Positions 14,894-24,422 of a stretch of DNA of 43,084 nt are shown one piece after another. The number at the start of each line of letters is the position of its first letter. The stretch's first letter is position 1. The notes under the pieces are model-generated. The model had not been told where the DNA came from. It did no database searches and saw only the letters and a list, made by a program, of their open reading frames with translations. Source of the stretch: SCGC-AAA076-P13 sp964613455 (GTDB taxonomy: Bacteria; Pseudomonadota; Gammaproteobacteria; Magnimaribacterales; D2472); the NCBI GenBank assembly GCA_964613455.1, contig CAZTGS010000009.1:1-43084 (forward strand), given 5' to 3'. Both the position numbers and the translations under genes were made by a program.

Positions 14894-16189
14894 ATGACAA
14901 GCAAATTAAAAAAATTAAAAGATCTTGAGAGAAAATTAACAGTTACGTTGACTGTTGAAGAATATAATTCAAAATTTCAATCCAAGATTAATAACATTAG
15001 AGGAAAAGCCAAATTAGACGGCTTTAGAAGAGGCAAGGTTCCTACTGATGTTCTAGAACAAAGATATGGCCCTTCAATACACGGCGAAGTTTTAAATGAA
15101 CTTATTCAAAACTCATATCCAGAAGCGCTTTCAGAAAATAATTTAAAACCAGCATCTGCACCTACTGTAAATATAGACAATGAAGATCCATTGAAGCCAA
15201 TATCTTATTCTGCTGTTTTCGAAATCTTTCCAGAAATTAAACCTAAATTAAGTAAATGGAATAGTTATGAGAAATTCACTATCTCAATCGCTGATGATGA
15301 TATAGATTTAGCAATTGAAGATATCGTAAAACGTTATGGAGAATGGAACGACGTCTCACGCAAAGCCCAAAAAGATGACCAGGTAATTATTGATTTTGTA
15401 GGAACGATTAAAGGTGAAGAGTTTGAAGGCAATTCAGCTAATGATTTTAAATTAGTATTAGGAAGCAATTCCATGATTCCTGGTTTTGAAGATGCTATTA
15501 CTGATAAAGAGCCCTCAGAATTCTCTATTAAATCAACATTTCCATCTGATTATTTTAAGAAAGATTTAGCCGGTGTTGAGGCAGAGTTCAAAATAACATT
15601 AAAAAATATTCAAGAACTAAAAATAGCTGAAGTTAATGATGAGTTATTTTCTAAATTAGAAATGGATGTTAAGGATGAAGCAGGCTTTAAAGAAGAAATT
15701 TCAAAAAGAATGAAAAAAGAAGTTGAAACTCAAGAAAGCGATTTAACCAAAGAATCCATATATGAAATGTTAATAAAGACTAATACTTTTAAAGTACCGA
15801 ATGTTACCGTCAAGGAACAAGCTGATTTGATGAGGAAAGATGCTTTGATGAGAATAGGTCATACAGAAGAAAATGCTGGAGAAGATTTGTTTGCTATTGA
15901 CTCATTTATGGAGAATGCAGAAAAAAGAGTTAAGCTCGATTTATTATTTGCAGAGTTAATAAAACATTTTGAAATAACAGTAGATAAAGAGAATTTAGAT
16001 AATTTTATTGATAAAGAGGCTGAAAAATATAAGGATTCTGATCAATTTAAGCAATGGATAGCAGGGCAGCCTCAGCAACAAGAACAATTTAAAATGATAG
16101 TTTTAGAGCAGCAACTGGTTGAAAAATTAGAAAATGCACTTAAATCTAAAGATAAGGTGATAAAATTCTCGGAGCTTTCAAAAAAGTAA
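14894..16189 (+). CDS. tig: Trigger factor, ribosome-associated chaperone and peptidyl-prolyl isomerase
   Basis: Binds ribosomal protein L23 at the exit tunnel and shields nascent chains. The 431-residue protein has all three parts: the N-terminal ribosome-binding domain with signature GFRRGKVP (about residues 43-50); the FKBP-type PPIase domain (about 150-230) with DDQVIIDFVGTIKGEEFEGNSANDF and MIPGFEDAI; and the long helical C-terminal domain (about 240-431). It is the first gene of the tig-clpP-clpX-lon order known from many gammaproteobacteria. AGGT lies 9 bases before the ATG as a weak ribosome site. Transcription may come from tRNA-His, which ends 18 bases upstream. Confidence 0.96.
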   Translation: MTSKLKKLKDLERKLTVTLTVEEYNSKFQSKINNIRGKAKLDGFRRGKVPTDVLEQRYGPSIHGEVLNELIQNSYPEALSENNLKPASAPTVNIDNEDPLKPISYSAVFEIFPEIKPKLSKWNSYEKFTISIADDDIDLAIEDIVKRYGEWNDVSRKAQKDDQVIIDFVGTIKGEEFEGNSANDFKLVLGSNSMIPGFEDAITDKEPSEFSIKSTFPSDYFKKDLAGVEAEFKITLKNIQELKIAEVNDELFSKLEMDVKDEAGFKEEISKRMKKEVETQESDLTKESIYEMLIKTNTFKVPNVTVKEQADLMRKDALMRIGHTEENAGEDLFAIDSFMENAEKRVKLDLLFAELIKHFEITVDKENLDNFIDKEAEKYKDSDQFKQWIAGQPQQQEQFKMIVLEQQLVEKLENALKSKDKVIKFSELSKK

Positions 16190-16193
16190 AAAT

Positions 16194-16808
16194 ATGAACG
16201 ATATACAATCAGCATTAATACCAATGGTCATCGAGCAGACTCCTCGAGGTGAAAGATCGTTTGATATCTACTCAAGATTACTAAAAGAAAGAGTGATATT
16301 TTTATCTGGTCAGGTAGATGACTACATGTCTAATGTTGTTGTAGCTCAACTACTATTTTTAGAATCTGAGAATCCAGAAAAGGATATATCGATCTATATT
16401 AATTCACCAGGCGGAAGTATTTCAGCAGGATTAGCTATTTATGACACGATGCAATTTGTATCACCATCTATATCCACTCTATGCATAGGTCAAGCTGCAA
16501 GCATGGGAGCAATACTCTTAGCTGGTGGCGATAAAGGAAAGAGATTCGCATTACCAAATTCTAGAATTATGATTCATCAACCTTTAGGAGGTTTCCAAGG
16601 ACAGGCTTCTGATTTTGAGATTCATGCCAAAGAGATACTTCATATGAAATCAGTTGTGAATGAAATACTATCCAAACATACCGGTCAAACACTTAAAAAA
16701 ATTGAAAAAGATACTGATAGAGATAACTTCTTAGATGCATCTGCAGCTATTAAATATGGAATAGTCGATAGTATGTTAAATAAAAGAGAGGCAGTTAATG
16801 TCAAGTGA
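16194..16808 (+). CDS. clpP: ATP-dependent Clp protease proteolytic subunit
   Basis: Serine protease that forms the tetradecameric chamber used by ClpX (and ClpA where present). The 204-residue protein carries catalytic Ser103 in GQAASMGA and His128 in RIMIHQPLGG; the Asp lies in the DRDNFLDA segment near 177. The residue spacing equals that of E. coli ClpP. The N-terminal IPMVIEQTPRGERSFDIYSRLL segment is the usual axial-loop and propeptide region. It sits 4 bases after tig and overlaps clpX by 11 bases, so clpP and clpX are translationally coupled. Confidence 0.98.
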   Translation: MNDIQSALIPMVIEQTPRGERSFDIYSRLLKERVIFLSGQVDDYMSNVVVAQLLFLESENPEKDISIYINSPGGSISAGLAIYDTMQFVSPSISTLCIGQAASMGAILLAGGDKGKRFALPNSRIMIHQPLGGFQGQASDFEIHAKEILHMKSVVNEILSKHTGQTLKKIEKDTDRDNFLDASAAIKYGIVDSMLNKREAVNVK

Positions 16809-18054
16809 GAACTCTTCAGATAAATTAAATTGCTCATTTTGTGGGAAAGTACAAGACGATGTTAAAAAATTAATTGCTGGGCCGAGTGTCTATATTTGTA
16901 ATGAATGCGTTGATTTATGTAACGATATTATTGAAGAAGAAATTAAAAGTGAAGAGGATGTATCTTTAGATGAGTTGCCGTCACCTCTCGAAATTTTTGG
17001 CAAGCTAGATGAGTATGTCATTGGACAGGAAAAAGCCAAAAAAGTCTTATCCGTAGCTGTATATAATCATTACAAAAGATTAAGAAAAAACAACTCAAAA
17101 AATGACGTTGAACTTCAAAAAAGCAATGTCTTGCTTTTAGGTCCTACCGGAAGTGGTAAAACACTATTAGCTCAAACTCTTGCAAAGATTTTAAATGTTC
17201 CCTTTACTATTGCTGATGCAACAACTCTTACCGAAGCAGGGTATGTTGGTGAGGATGTTGAAAACATTATCCAGAAACTACTTCAAAAGTCTGACTATGA
17301 TCCTGAAAAGGCTCAACTTGGAATAGTTTATATAGATGAAATAGATAAGATTGCAAGAAAATCAGATAATCCTTCTATAACTAGAGATGTTTCTGGTGAA
17401 GGTGTTCAGCAGGCTTTATTAAAACTTATAGAGGGAACCGTTGCTTCTATTCCTCCACAAGGTGGCAGAAAGCATCCCCAACAAGAATTTATTCAAATAG
17501 ATACTTCAAATATTTTATTTATTTGTGGTGGAGCGTTCTCTGGCTTAGATAAGGTTATTAGTCAAAGAAATAGCAACATCGGTATTGGTTTTGGTGCTGA
17601 GGTGAGTAAAAAATCTAACGTTATGCCTATTTCAAATGAGGTTGATAATTTAGAGCCTGAGGATTTAGTTAAATTTGGTTTAATACCAGAATTTGTTGGT
17701 CGCCTCCCAGTCATATCTAACCTTCATGAATTAGACGAGCATGCTTTAGTAAGAATTCTTAAAGAACCAAAAAATGCACTTGTTAATCAGTACAAACATT
17801 TGTTTGAGATCGATGATGTTGAATTGACTTTTAGAGATGAAGCTCTTATTGAAATAGCAAAACAAGCAATAAAAAGAAAAACTGGAGCTAGAGGCTTAAG
17901 ATCAATAATGGAAGACTTACTTATGGAAACAATGTTCGGATTGCCTGACAAAAATCTAGAGAAAGTTATTATTGATGAAAATACTGTCATATCTAAATCG
18001 GAACCAATCAAGCTGTTAAAAAATACCTCAAAAAAATCATCATCAGCTAATTGA
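16798..18054 (+). CDS. clpX: ATP-dependent Clp protease ATP-binding subunit ClpX
   Basis: AAA+ unfoldase that feeds tagged substrates to ClpP. The 418-residue protein has a C4 zinc-binding domain (Cys12, Cys15, Cys34, Cys37), Walker A GPTGSGKT (about 115-122), the pore loop GYVGED, Walker B YIDEIDKI, and the ClpP-docking IGFGA loop in NIGIGFGAEV (about 260-270). The arginine finger lies in FVGRLPV. The serine- and lysine-rich last 15 residues are unremarkable. The overlap with clpP and the 30-bp gap to lon place all three in one expression unit. Confidence 0.98.
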   Translation: MSSENSSDKLNCSFCGKVQDDVKKLIAGPSVYICNECVDLCNDIIEEEIKSEEDVSLDELPSPLEIFGKLDEYVIGQEKAKKVLSVAVYNHYKRLRKNNSKNDVELQKSNVLLLGPTGSGKTLLAQTLAKILNVPFTIADATTLTEAGYVGEDVENIIQKLLQKSDYDPEKAQLGIVYIDEIDKIARKSDNPSITRDVSGEGVQQALLKLIEGTVASIPPQGGRKHPQQEFIQIDTSNILFICGGAFSGLDKVISQRNSNIGIGFGAEVSKKSNVMPISNEVDNLEPEDLVKFGLIPEFVGRLPVISNLHELDEHALVRILKEPKNALVNQYKHLFEIDDVELTFRDEALIEIAKQAIKRKTGARGLRSIMEDLLMETMFGLPDKNLEKVIIDENTVISKSEPIKLLKNTSKKSSSAN

Positions 18055-18084
18055 TATTTTCATAACAATCCCTATATTGGAGTT

Positions 18085-20493
18085 ATGAAAGAAATAAAAT
18101 CAGACCTTCCATTAATCCCCCTAAGAGACGTCGTTGTTTTTCCAGGAATTGTAACTACACTTTTTGTAGGTAGATCAAAATCGGTTGAAGCGCTCAACGT
18201 AGCTATGGCTTCAAACAAGAAACTTGTTCTTGTAAGTCAGATTGATCCTTCCGTTGAAGACCCTGAATTTTCAGACTTATATAAGAGTGCTTCGATAAGC
18301 AATCTCTTACAATTAATAAAACTGCCTGATGGAACCATGAAAGTCCTTGTTGAGGGGCATAAAAGATGCTCTATAGAAAGCATTTCAGAAAAAGACAACT
18401 ATGCCATTGCCAGGGTAACAACTGTTGATGACGTTCCTCTAAAGGAAGCAGACGCTTCAAATCTAGTAAGATTTATAAAAGCTAAATTTGAAGACTATAT
18501 TGGTATAACAAAAAGAATACCTCCTGAAATAGTTTCTACAGTAGACTCGCTTGACGATCTTTCAAGACTTATTGACACAATCACAGGACACCTTCCAGTT
18601 GAAACTTCAAAAAAACAAGAAATCTTAGAAATACCTGATTTAAAAAATAGAGCTGAGAGAGTTCTTATGTTTATTGAATCTCAATTAGATGTTATCGATG
18701 TTGAAAAGAAGATCAGAGAACGCGTTAAAAAGCAGATGGAAAAATCTCAAAGAGAATATTATTTAAACGAGCAAATCAAAGCAGCTCAAAAAGAGCTTGG
18801 TGAAATTGGTGAAGAGGGTGATGAGCTTGAAGCTTTAGAAGAAAAAATTGATTCTGTTGGAATGCCAAAAGATGCTCTTAAAAAAGCTAAGAGTGAATTA
18901 TCTAAATTTAAGCATATGTCACCATCTTCTGCCGAAGCTTCTGTTGTTAGATCCTATTTAGATTGCATGGTCGAAGTCCCTTGGAAAAAGAAATCTAAAA
19001 TAAAAACAGATATTCAAGCATCTCTAGATATTCTAGAAGAAGATCATTATGGCCTCGAGGAAGTTAAAGAACGTATTATTGAATATCTAGCTGTTCAAAA
19101 AAGAGTTAAGTCAATGAAGGCACCAGTGTTGTGTTTAGTTGGTCCTCCTGGAGTTGGGAAGACTTCACTTGGAGAGTCAATAGCAAGAGCAACTAATAGA
19201 AAATTTGTAAGAATGTCTTTGGGTGGAGTTCGAGATGAGTCCGAGATAAGAGGACACAGAAGGACTTACATAGGTTCTATGCCAGGAAAGATTATCCAAA
19301 AGCTTTCAAAAGTTGGTGTTAAAAATCCATTATTTTTATTAGATGAGATCGATAAAATTGGAATGGATCATAGAGGTGATCCAGCCTCAGCATTACTTGA
19401 AGTTTTAGATCCTGAACAAAACAATACTTTTAGTGATCATTATCTAGAAGTTGATTATGATCTTTCAGAAGTAATGTTTGTTTGTACAGCTAACAGTTTA
19501 AACATACCAACCCCTCTTTTAGATAGAATGGAGATTATTAGAATTCCTGGATACATTGAAGATGAAAAAGTAAATATAGCTTCAAAATATCTTCTTCCTA
19601 AGCAAATGGAAAGAAACGGAATAAAAGATAAAGAAGTTAATTTTAACAAAGAAGTCATTTTGTCTTTAATCAGATATTACACAAGAGAAGCTGGTGTTAG
19701 AGGTCTCGAGAGACAAATAGCGAAGATTTTAAGAAAAGTAGTGAAAGAAAGGTTGCTTACTAAAAAACCATCAGATAAGCCAACACTAATATCTAACAAG
19801 AGTTTAGAAAAATTTTCTGGAGTAAGAAAATTTAAATTTGGAATAGCAGAAAAAGACAATGCTATAGGTCAAGTCACAGGTTTAGCATGGACCGAAGTTG
19901 GTGGTGAGTTGCTAACCATCGAAGCTTCGCATATTGACGGTAAGGGAAGGATAATAAAAACAGGATCTTTAGGTGATGTTATGCAGGAATCTATTCAAGC
20001 AGCGCTTACTGTGGTTAGGTCAAGAGCAGAATCTTTAGGAATCAAATCTAATTTTTATGAAAAGCATGATGTTCATATACACGTTCCAGAGGGCGCAACT
20101 CCTAAAGATGGTCCTAGCGCTGGAGGTGCTATGGCTATATCTTTAATTTCTATCTTTACTGGTATTCCTGTTAGAGCAGATACTGCAATGACAGGTGAGA
20201 TAACATTAAGAGGACAAATTTTGAAAATCGGTGGCCTTAAAGAAAAACTGCTTGCTGCTAAAAGAGGCGGTATTAAGAATGTTATTATCCCAAAAGATAA
20301 TGAAGCTGATCTTCAAGAAATTCCCGATCAAATTACCAAGTCACTAAATATAATTCCTGTTGAGTGGATAGATGAGGTCATATCTTCTGCTCTAGTTTCA
20401 GAGCCGATTCCCTTTTCAAAGAGTGCAAGCAGCTTAAAAACAAAAACTTCAAGAGCAAAGTCCTCGAAAGACCAAAATAATCAAGCACACTAA
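18085..20493 (+). CDS. lon: ATP-dependent protease La (Lon)
   Basis: Hexameric AAA+ serine protease that removes damaged and short-lived regulatory proteins. The 802-residue protein has the N-terminal LON domain (LPLIPLRDVVVFPG onward, to about 200), a coiled-coil region (about 200-280), Walker A GPPGVGKTS (about 352-360), Walker B FLLDEIDKIG, and the C-terminal protease domain with catalytic Ser678 in DGPSAGG and Lys721 in KEKLLAAKRGG, the same spacing as E. coli Ser679/Lys722. The last 25 residues form a Ser/Lys-rich tail. The stop codon is at the left edge of a set of repeated AAGCCT elements that can form a terminator. Confidence 0.98.
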   Translation: MKEIKSDLPLIPLRDVVVFPGIVTTLFVGRSKSVEALNVAMASNKKLVLVSQIDPSVEDPEFSDLYKSASISNLLQLIKLPDGTMKVLVEGHKRCSIESISEKDNYAIARVTTVDDVPLKEADASNLVRFIKAKFEDYIGITKRIPPEIVSTVDSLDDLSRLIDTITGHLPVETSKKQEILEIPDLKNRAERVLMFIESQLDVIDVEKKIRERVKKQMEKSQREYYLNEQIKAAQKELGEIGEEGDELEALEEKIDSVGMPKDALKKAKSELSKFKHMSPSSAEASVVRSYLDCMVEVPWKKKSKIKTDIQASLDILEEDHYGLEEVKERIIEYLAVQKRVKSMKAPVLCLVGPPGVGKTSLGESIARATNRKFVRMSLGGVRDESEIRGHRRTYIGSMPGKIIQKLSKVGVKNPLFLLDEIDKIGMDHRGDPASALLEVLDPEQNNTFSDHYLEVDYDLSEVMFVCTANSLNIPTPLLDRMEIIRIPGYIEDEKVNIASKYLLPKQMERNGIKDKEVNFNKEVILSLIRYYTREAGVRGLERQIAKILRKVVKERLLTKKPSDKPTLISNKSLEKFSGVRKFKFGIAEKDNAIGQVTGLAWTEVGGELLTIEASHIDGKGRIIKTGSLGDVMQESIQAALTVVRSRAESLGIKSNFYEKHDVHIHVPEGATPKDGPSAGGAMAISLISIFTGIPVRADTAMTGEITLRGQILKIGGLKEKLLAAKRGGIKNVIIPKDNEADLQEIPDQITKSLNIIPVEWIDEVISSALVSEPIPFSKSASSLKTKTSRAKSSKDQNNQAH

Positions 20494-20516
20494 AAGCCTC
20501 TGTTTACTTGACTTTT

Positions 20517-20533
20517 AAGCCTAAAAGGCTTTT
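20517..20533 (+). terminator. Weak intrinsic terminator between lon and hupB
   Basis: AAGCCT, loop AAA, AGGCTT followed by TT form a short stem 24 bases past the lon stop. A second upstream copy, AAAAGCCT (20492-20499, overlapping the lon stop), could pair instead with AGGCTTTT (20526-20533), giving a longer alternative hairpin. The T-tract is short, so it would attenuate rather than stop transcription into hupB. Confidence 0.45.
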
Positions 20534-20581
20534 CATAGAAGGGTATTTATATAAATTAAATTATACAGAGGAGTATTTAGT

Positions 20582-20860
20582 ATGAATAAATCAGACTTAA
20601 TTGACGCAGTTGCAGGTGCAGCAGACTTATCTAAGGCTTCAGCAGGCAGAGCTGTTGATGCAGTTTTAGGTGGAATCGGCGATACTTTAGGCAACGGTGA
20701 TTCAGTATCACTTGTTGGATTTGGAACTTTTTCAGTAAGGCATAGAGCTGCTAGAGAGGGTAGAAATCCTCAAACTGGCGCATCAATGCATATTGCTGCT
20801 TCTAAAGTACCAGGTTTTAAAGCTGGAAAAGGCCTGAAAGATAAGGTCAAACACGGCTAA
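20582..20860 (+). CDS. hupB: DNA-binding protein HU (beta-type)
   Basis: A small nucleoid protein that bends DNA as a dimer. The 92-residue protein has the usual helical body (MNKSDLIDAVAGAADLSK) and the signature GFGTFSVRHRAAREGRNPQTG (about residues 45-65), with the DNA-intercalating proline in RNPQTG. It follows lon as in E. coli, where hupB lies between lon and ppiD. A strong ribosome site (GAGGAG, 8 bases upstream) fits high expression. A G+C-rich terminator directly follows, so hupB can be a separate transcript. Confidence 0.97.
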   Translation: MNKSDLIDAVAGAADLSKASAGRAVDAVLGGIGDTLGNGDSVSLVGFGTFSVRHRAAREGRNPQTGASMHIAASKVPGFKAGKGLKDKVKHG

Positions 20861-20874
20861 GTTTTTTAACTTTT

Positions 20875-20902
20875 AAAAAGGGTGCATGTGCACCCTTTTT
20901 TT
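20875..20902 (+). terminator. Strong intrinsic terminator after hupB
   Basis: AAAAAGGGTGCA and TGCACCCTTTTT form a nearly continuous inverted repeat with a 2-base centre (in practice about a 4-6 nt loop), followed by a T-run reaching 20902. It is the most stable hairpin seen in this half of the window. It separates hupB from ppiD, so ppiD needs its own promoter or relies on read-through. Confidence 0.87.
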
Positions 20903-20921
20903 ATTCTATAATATCGCCACT

Positions 20922-22796
20922 ATGCTTGAATCACTAAGAAATTTTTTAACCGGACCTAGACTATTTATTGTTATTGCATGCTGCACTTTGCCGTTTGTGT
21001 TTCTAGGAACATCGTCACTATCTTCACCTCTTGGAGGATCAATAGGTACTATTAACGGAGAAGATGTTTCTGAATCTGATTTTCAAGTTGCCTCAAATCT
21101 TACTGTCCAAAGATTCAAAAATATCTACGGTGAAGAATTTGATTTTGGATTACTAGACGAAGATATTCAAACAGAACAAATCATACAAGAATTAACTGTG
21201 CAAAAAGTTCTTTTATCTGAAGCTAGATCACTTGGCTTTATTAATAAAGCTACTGAAGAAGAAACAAAAAAATCCATTCAACAATCTCAACAATTTCAAA
21301 TTGACGGTACTTTTAATGAAGGCGTCTATGAAGCTCAAGTAAATGCCAATGGACATACTAAACTAAGCTATATAGATTTAATGAGTGATTTAACTGCTAT
21401 AGAGATTTACAGAAGCTCAATCTCATCTTTAAATTTCACAACAGACCAAGAAATTATTGATATTGCTTCATTGTTAGAACAGACAGCAGATATAGATTTT
21501 ATTAAAATCGATTCGAATCAGTTAAGAAACAATATAGAGAACACCGAATCAGAATTAAGACAGTTTTATGATGATAATCAAATAATGTTTTATTCAGACG
21601 AACTTAGATCTTTTGACTATCTAGTACTTGCACCAGAGAACTACAAAGACCAAGTTGTTGTTCCTGATGCATTTGTTGAGCAATCTTACGCTGACTATTT
21701 GTCTAAGGCGAGTGAAAGAACCCAAATAAGAATTTCACATGTCATGATTGACAAAGCTAATTACAATTCTTCAGAAGAAGCTTTTACTGCTATAAAAGAT
21801 ATTGAAAATAAGTTACTGGATGGAAGTGTATTTTCTGAATTAGCCATGGAATATAGTGAAGATATAGTTTCAAAAGATAACGGTGGAGATTTGGAATATT
21901 TTTCCAATGATATCTTCCCAGAAGAATTTGGAGAAGCTCTTAAAGACCTTAAATTAGATGATGTTAGTTCAATTGTTGAACTAGAAGCATCACTGCATAT
22001 TTTAAAAATAACTGAATATAACGAAGCTGAAATCATTTCTATGAATCAAATGGAATCAGAATTAATTGCTAATTTAATTGATTCTGAATCAATTGCATTA
22101 ATGAATGATGATTTTGATATTTTGGATCAAATGATTTTATCTGGAGATACTTTAGCTGATATTGGTGAAAATCTATCTAAAAATATCTTAACAAGTGAGA
22201 ACTTCAGTGCTGAGAATTTTAATTTTATCGAGAGTGATTCAAGAATTCAGGATTACATATTTTCTCCTGATTCTGAAATTGCATCACCATTTGCTATAAA
22301 CCTTGAAAACAAAATAATTATTGTTGCTCTTAAAGGGGTAAAAGAGTCATCTCTTATGTCTTACGAAGACATAACCGAAGATGCTGACAAGCTCCTTTCG
22401 GAAGACAAAGCTATTGAGAAACAATCTCTTTTAATGTCGCAAATAGAAACTGCTAGGCTTGATGAGAACTTAGATGAGTTTATCTCAGCTTATAATTTTA
22501 TTACTAGAGATAATTTTGTAGATGTTGGTAGAAATTCATCATTAATTCCAAGAGAAGTTCTTTTAGAAGTATTCAAGCTTTCATCTGGTACTCAAGTTTC
22601 TTTAGATGCAACAAATGGTGATACTTACTTAGTTGATATAATAAATATTAATGAAGCTTCTGAAGAAACTATTAAAGAGTTATTAGAATCATACAGAGGG
22701 CTTTCTGAAGAAGTTATGTCTGATAGGATGTCTGTAATTATCAACGACGATATTTTTACTTCTGCTAGAGTTAATTTAAGCAACTTGGTATTTTAA
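20922..22796 (+). CDS. ppiD: Periplasmic folding chaperone PpiD (SurA-N and parvulin domains)
   Basis: Inner-membrane-anchored chaperone near the Sec translocon that helps newly exported proteins fold. I use the ATG at 20922 (624 residues). The open frame extends 12 codons further, but that start lies inside the hupB terminator stem. MLESLRNFLTGPRLF begins like other PpiD proteins. One membrane segment (about residues 13-33) precedes a SurA-like N-domain (INGEDVSESDFQ onward), a single parvulin domain (about 255-365, with RISHVMI and DNGGDLEYFSNDIFPEEFGEAL), and a long C-terminal region. Family members often lack isomerase activity. oppA starts 2 bases after the stop, an unusual partner. Confidence 0.93.
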   Translation: MLESLRNFLTGPRLFIVIACCTLPFVFLGTSSLSSPLGGSIGTINGEDVSESDFQVASNLTVQRFKNIYGEEFDFGLLDEDIQTEQIIQELTVQKVLLSEARSLGFINKATEEETKKSIQQSQQFQIDGTFNEGVYEAQVNANGHTKLSYIDLMSDLTAIEIYRSSISSLNFTTDQEIIDIASLLEQTADIDFIKIDSNQLRNNIENTESELRQFYDDNQIMFYSDELRSFDYLVLAPENYKDQVVVPDAFVEQSYADYLSKASERTQIRISHVMIDKANYNSSEEAFTAIKDIENKLLDGSVFSELAMEYSEDIVSKDNGGDLEYFSNDIFPEEFGEALKDLKLDDVSSIVELEASLHILKITEYNEAEIISMNQMESELIANLIDSESIALMNDDFDILDQMILSGDTLADIGENLSKNILTSENFSAENFNFIESDSRIQDYIFSPDSEIASPFAINLENKIIIVALKGVKESSLMSYEDITEDADKLLSEDKAIEKQSLLMSQIETARLDENLDEFISAYNFITRDNFVDVGRNSSLIPREVLLEVFKLSSGTQVSLDATNGDTYLVDIININEASEETIKELLESYRGLSEEVMSDRMSVIINDDIFTSARVNLSNLVF

Positions 22797-22798
22797 TT

Positions 22799-24415
22799 AT
22801 GAAATATTCTTTAAAAAGTGTAATCCCATTATTTATTCTATTATTTGTTCTTAGTTGTTCCAAGAATATATCACCAGTTGATTCCGGCTTAGAAAATCAA
22901 ATATTTCATTTTGGTAATGGCTCAGAGCCACAAGGAATAGATCCTCACATAGTTACTGGAGTTCCAGAACATCATCTTCTAATAGCCTTGTGTGAAGGCT
23001 TAACCTCTTCAAACCCTAAAGGTGGTGAAAGTTTGGCTGGTGCTGCTGCATCATGGGATATAAGTGATGATGGAAAAGAATATACTTTTTATCTTCAAAA
23101 AAATGGTAAATGGTCTAACGGCGATCCTGTTACAGCTCATGATTTTGTGTGGTCATGGAAAAGAGTACTTACTCCTTCCTTAGGTTCTCAATATCCAGAT
23201 ATGCTTTATTACGTTAAAGGGGCTGCTGACTACCATGCTGGAATAATTGAAAATTTTGATGATGTAGGGGTTAAGGCTAAGGATGACTTCACGCTTACTG
23301 TTTCTCTTAATAACTCAACTCCATTTTTTCTAGGTTTGCTAAGTCATTACAGTACTTGGCCCGTTCACAAGGAAAGTGTTCTCAAGCATGGATCTATCGA
23401 TGACAGGAACGGCCAATGGACAAGACCTGGCAATTTTGTTTGCAACGGACCTTTCCAGTTAAAATCATGGGAGCTTAACAGCAGAATCATTGTAGAAAAA
23501 AATCCAACATACTGGGATGCTAGCACTGTGGGATTAAATGAGATACATTTTTATCCTGTTCAAAATGTGATGACTGAAGATAGAATGTTCAGAGCAGGGC
23601 AGCTTCATGTCACAAGCACTCTCCCTTCTCAAAAATGCCCAGTTTATATTGAAGAAAAAAATCCAGATCTTCAAATAGACCCTTACATGGGAACTTATTT
23701 TTATAGACTTAATACCAATCATCCTGTGCTAAAAGACCCTAAAGTAAGAAGAGCTTTGGCATTTTCGATTAACAGGAAGCAACTTGTTGATAAAGTAACA
23801 AAATGCGGTCAGATTCCTGCTTATTCATTCACACCTCCAGGTTCTAATGGCTACGAACCTGATACATCTATATCTTTTGACCCTGAGTATGCCAAGTCTC
23901 TTTTAAAAGAAGCTGGATACGATGAAAATAATCCTTTTCCAAAGTTGGAAATCTTATTTAATACCAATGAAGATCACAGAAAAATAGCTCTTGCTGTTCA
24001 GCAAATGTGGCAACAAAATCTAGGTGTTCAAATCGAACTAGTTAATCAGGATTGGAAAGTATATTTAAATAGAGAGATGATTGGAGATTTTGAAGTTTCT
24101 AGAGCTGGATGGATAGGTGACTACGAAGATCCTAATACATTCTTAGATACTCTAAGACCAAATAGAGGTAATAACAAAACTGGTTGGGCTAATATGGAAT
24201 ACGACAGCTTGGTTGAAAGAGCAAACTCTACCCAGGATCAAACAGAAAGATATGTGTTACTAAATAAGGCTGAGAAAATTTTGATTGATGAAATGCCAAT
24301 AATTCCTTTATATACTTACGTAAAAGCTTATCAATTATCTTCAGATGTGAAAGGTTATTATCCTAATTATCTAGACCATCATCATCCTAAATATATTTAC
24401 TTAGAAAGAGACTAA
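22799..24415 (+). CDS. oppA: Oligopeptide ABC transporter substrate-binding lipoprotein (OppA-like, SBP family 5)
   Basis: A 538-residue extracytoplasmic binding protein. The signal sequence ends in lipobox VLSC (Cys about 20), so it should be a lipoprotein, unlike the soluble OppA of E. coli. The mature protein follows the family 5 pattern: GSEPQGIDPHIVTGVPEHHLL, LCEGLTSSNPKGGESLAGAAASWDISDDGKEYTFYL, NGDPVTAHDFVWSWKRVL, FYRLNTNHPVLKDPKVRRALAFSINRKQLV. Likely ligands are oligopeptides; the murein tripeptide binder MppA is a close relative, so cell-wall peptide recycling is possible. Two bases follow ppiD and 7 bases precede oppB. Confidence 0.92.
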   Translation: MKYSLKSVIPLFILLFVLSCSKNISPVDSGLENQIFHFGNGSEPQGIDPHIVTGVPEHHLLIALCEGLTSSNPKGGESLAGAAASWDISDDGKEYTFYLQKNGKWSNGDPVTAHDFVWSWKRVLTPSLGSQYPDMLYYVKGAADYHAGIIENFDDVGVKAKDDFTLTVSLNNSTPFFLGLLSHYSTWPVHKESVLKHGSIDDRNGQWTRPGNFVCNGPFQLKSWELNSRIIVEKNPTYWDASTVGLNEIHFYPVQNVMTEDRMFRAGQLHVTSTLPSQKCPVYIEEKNPDLQIDPYMGTYFYRLNTNHPVLKDPKVRRALAFSINRKQLVDKVTKCGQIPAYSFTPPGSNGYEPDTSISFDPEYAKSLLKEAGYDENNPFPKLEILFNTNEDHRKIALAVQQMWQQNLGVQIELVNQDWKVYLNREMIGDFEVSRAGWIGDYEDPNTFLDTLRPNRGNNKTGWANMEYDSLVERANSTQDQTERYVLLNKAEKILIDEMPIIPLYTYVKAYQLSSDVKGYYPNYLDHHHPKYIYLERD

Positions 24416-24422
24416 ATATCCT

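Noticed and set aside
20508..20536. TTGACT followed at 17 bp by TTTCAT as a hupB promoter
   Set aside because: The -10 match is poor and the candidate is interrupted by the terminator hairpin.
20886..20921. Twelve-codon N-terminal extension of ppiD
   Set aside because: The upstream ATG is inside the hupB terminator stem and the extension is not hydrophobically or homologously sensible; the ATG at 20922 gives the normal PpiD start.
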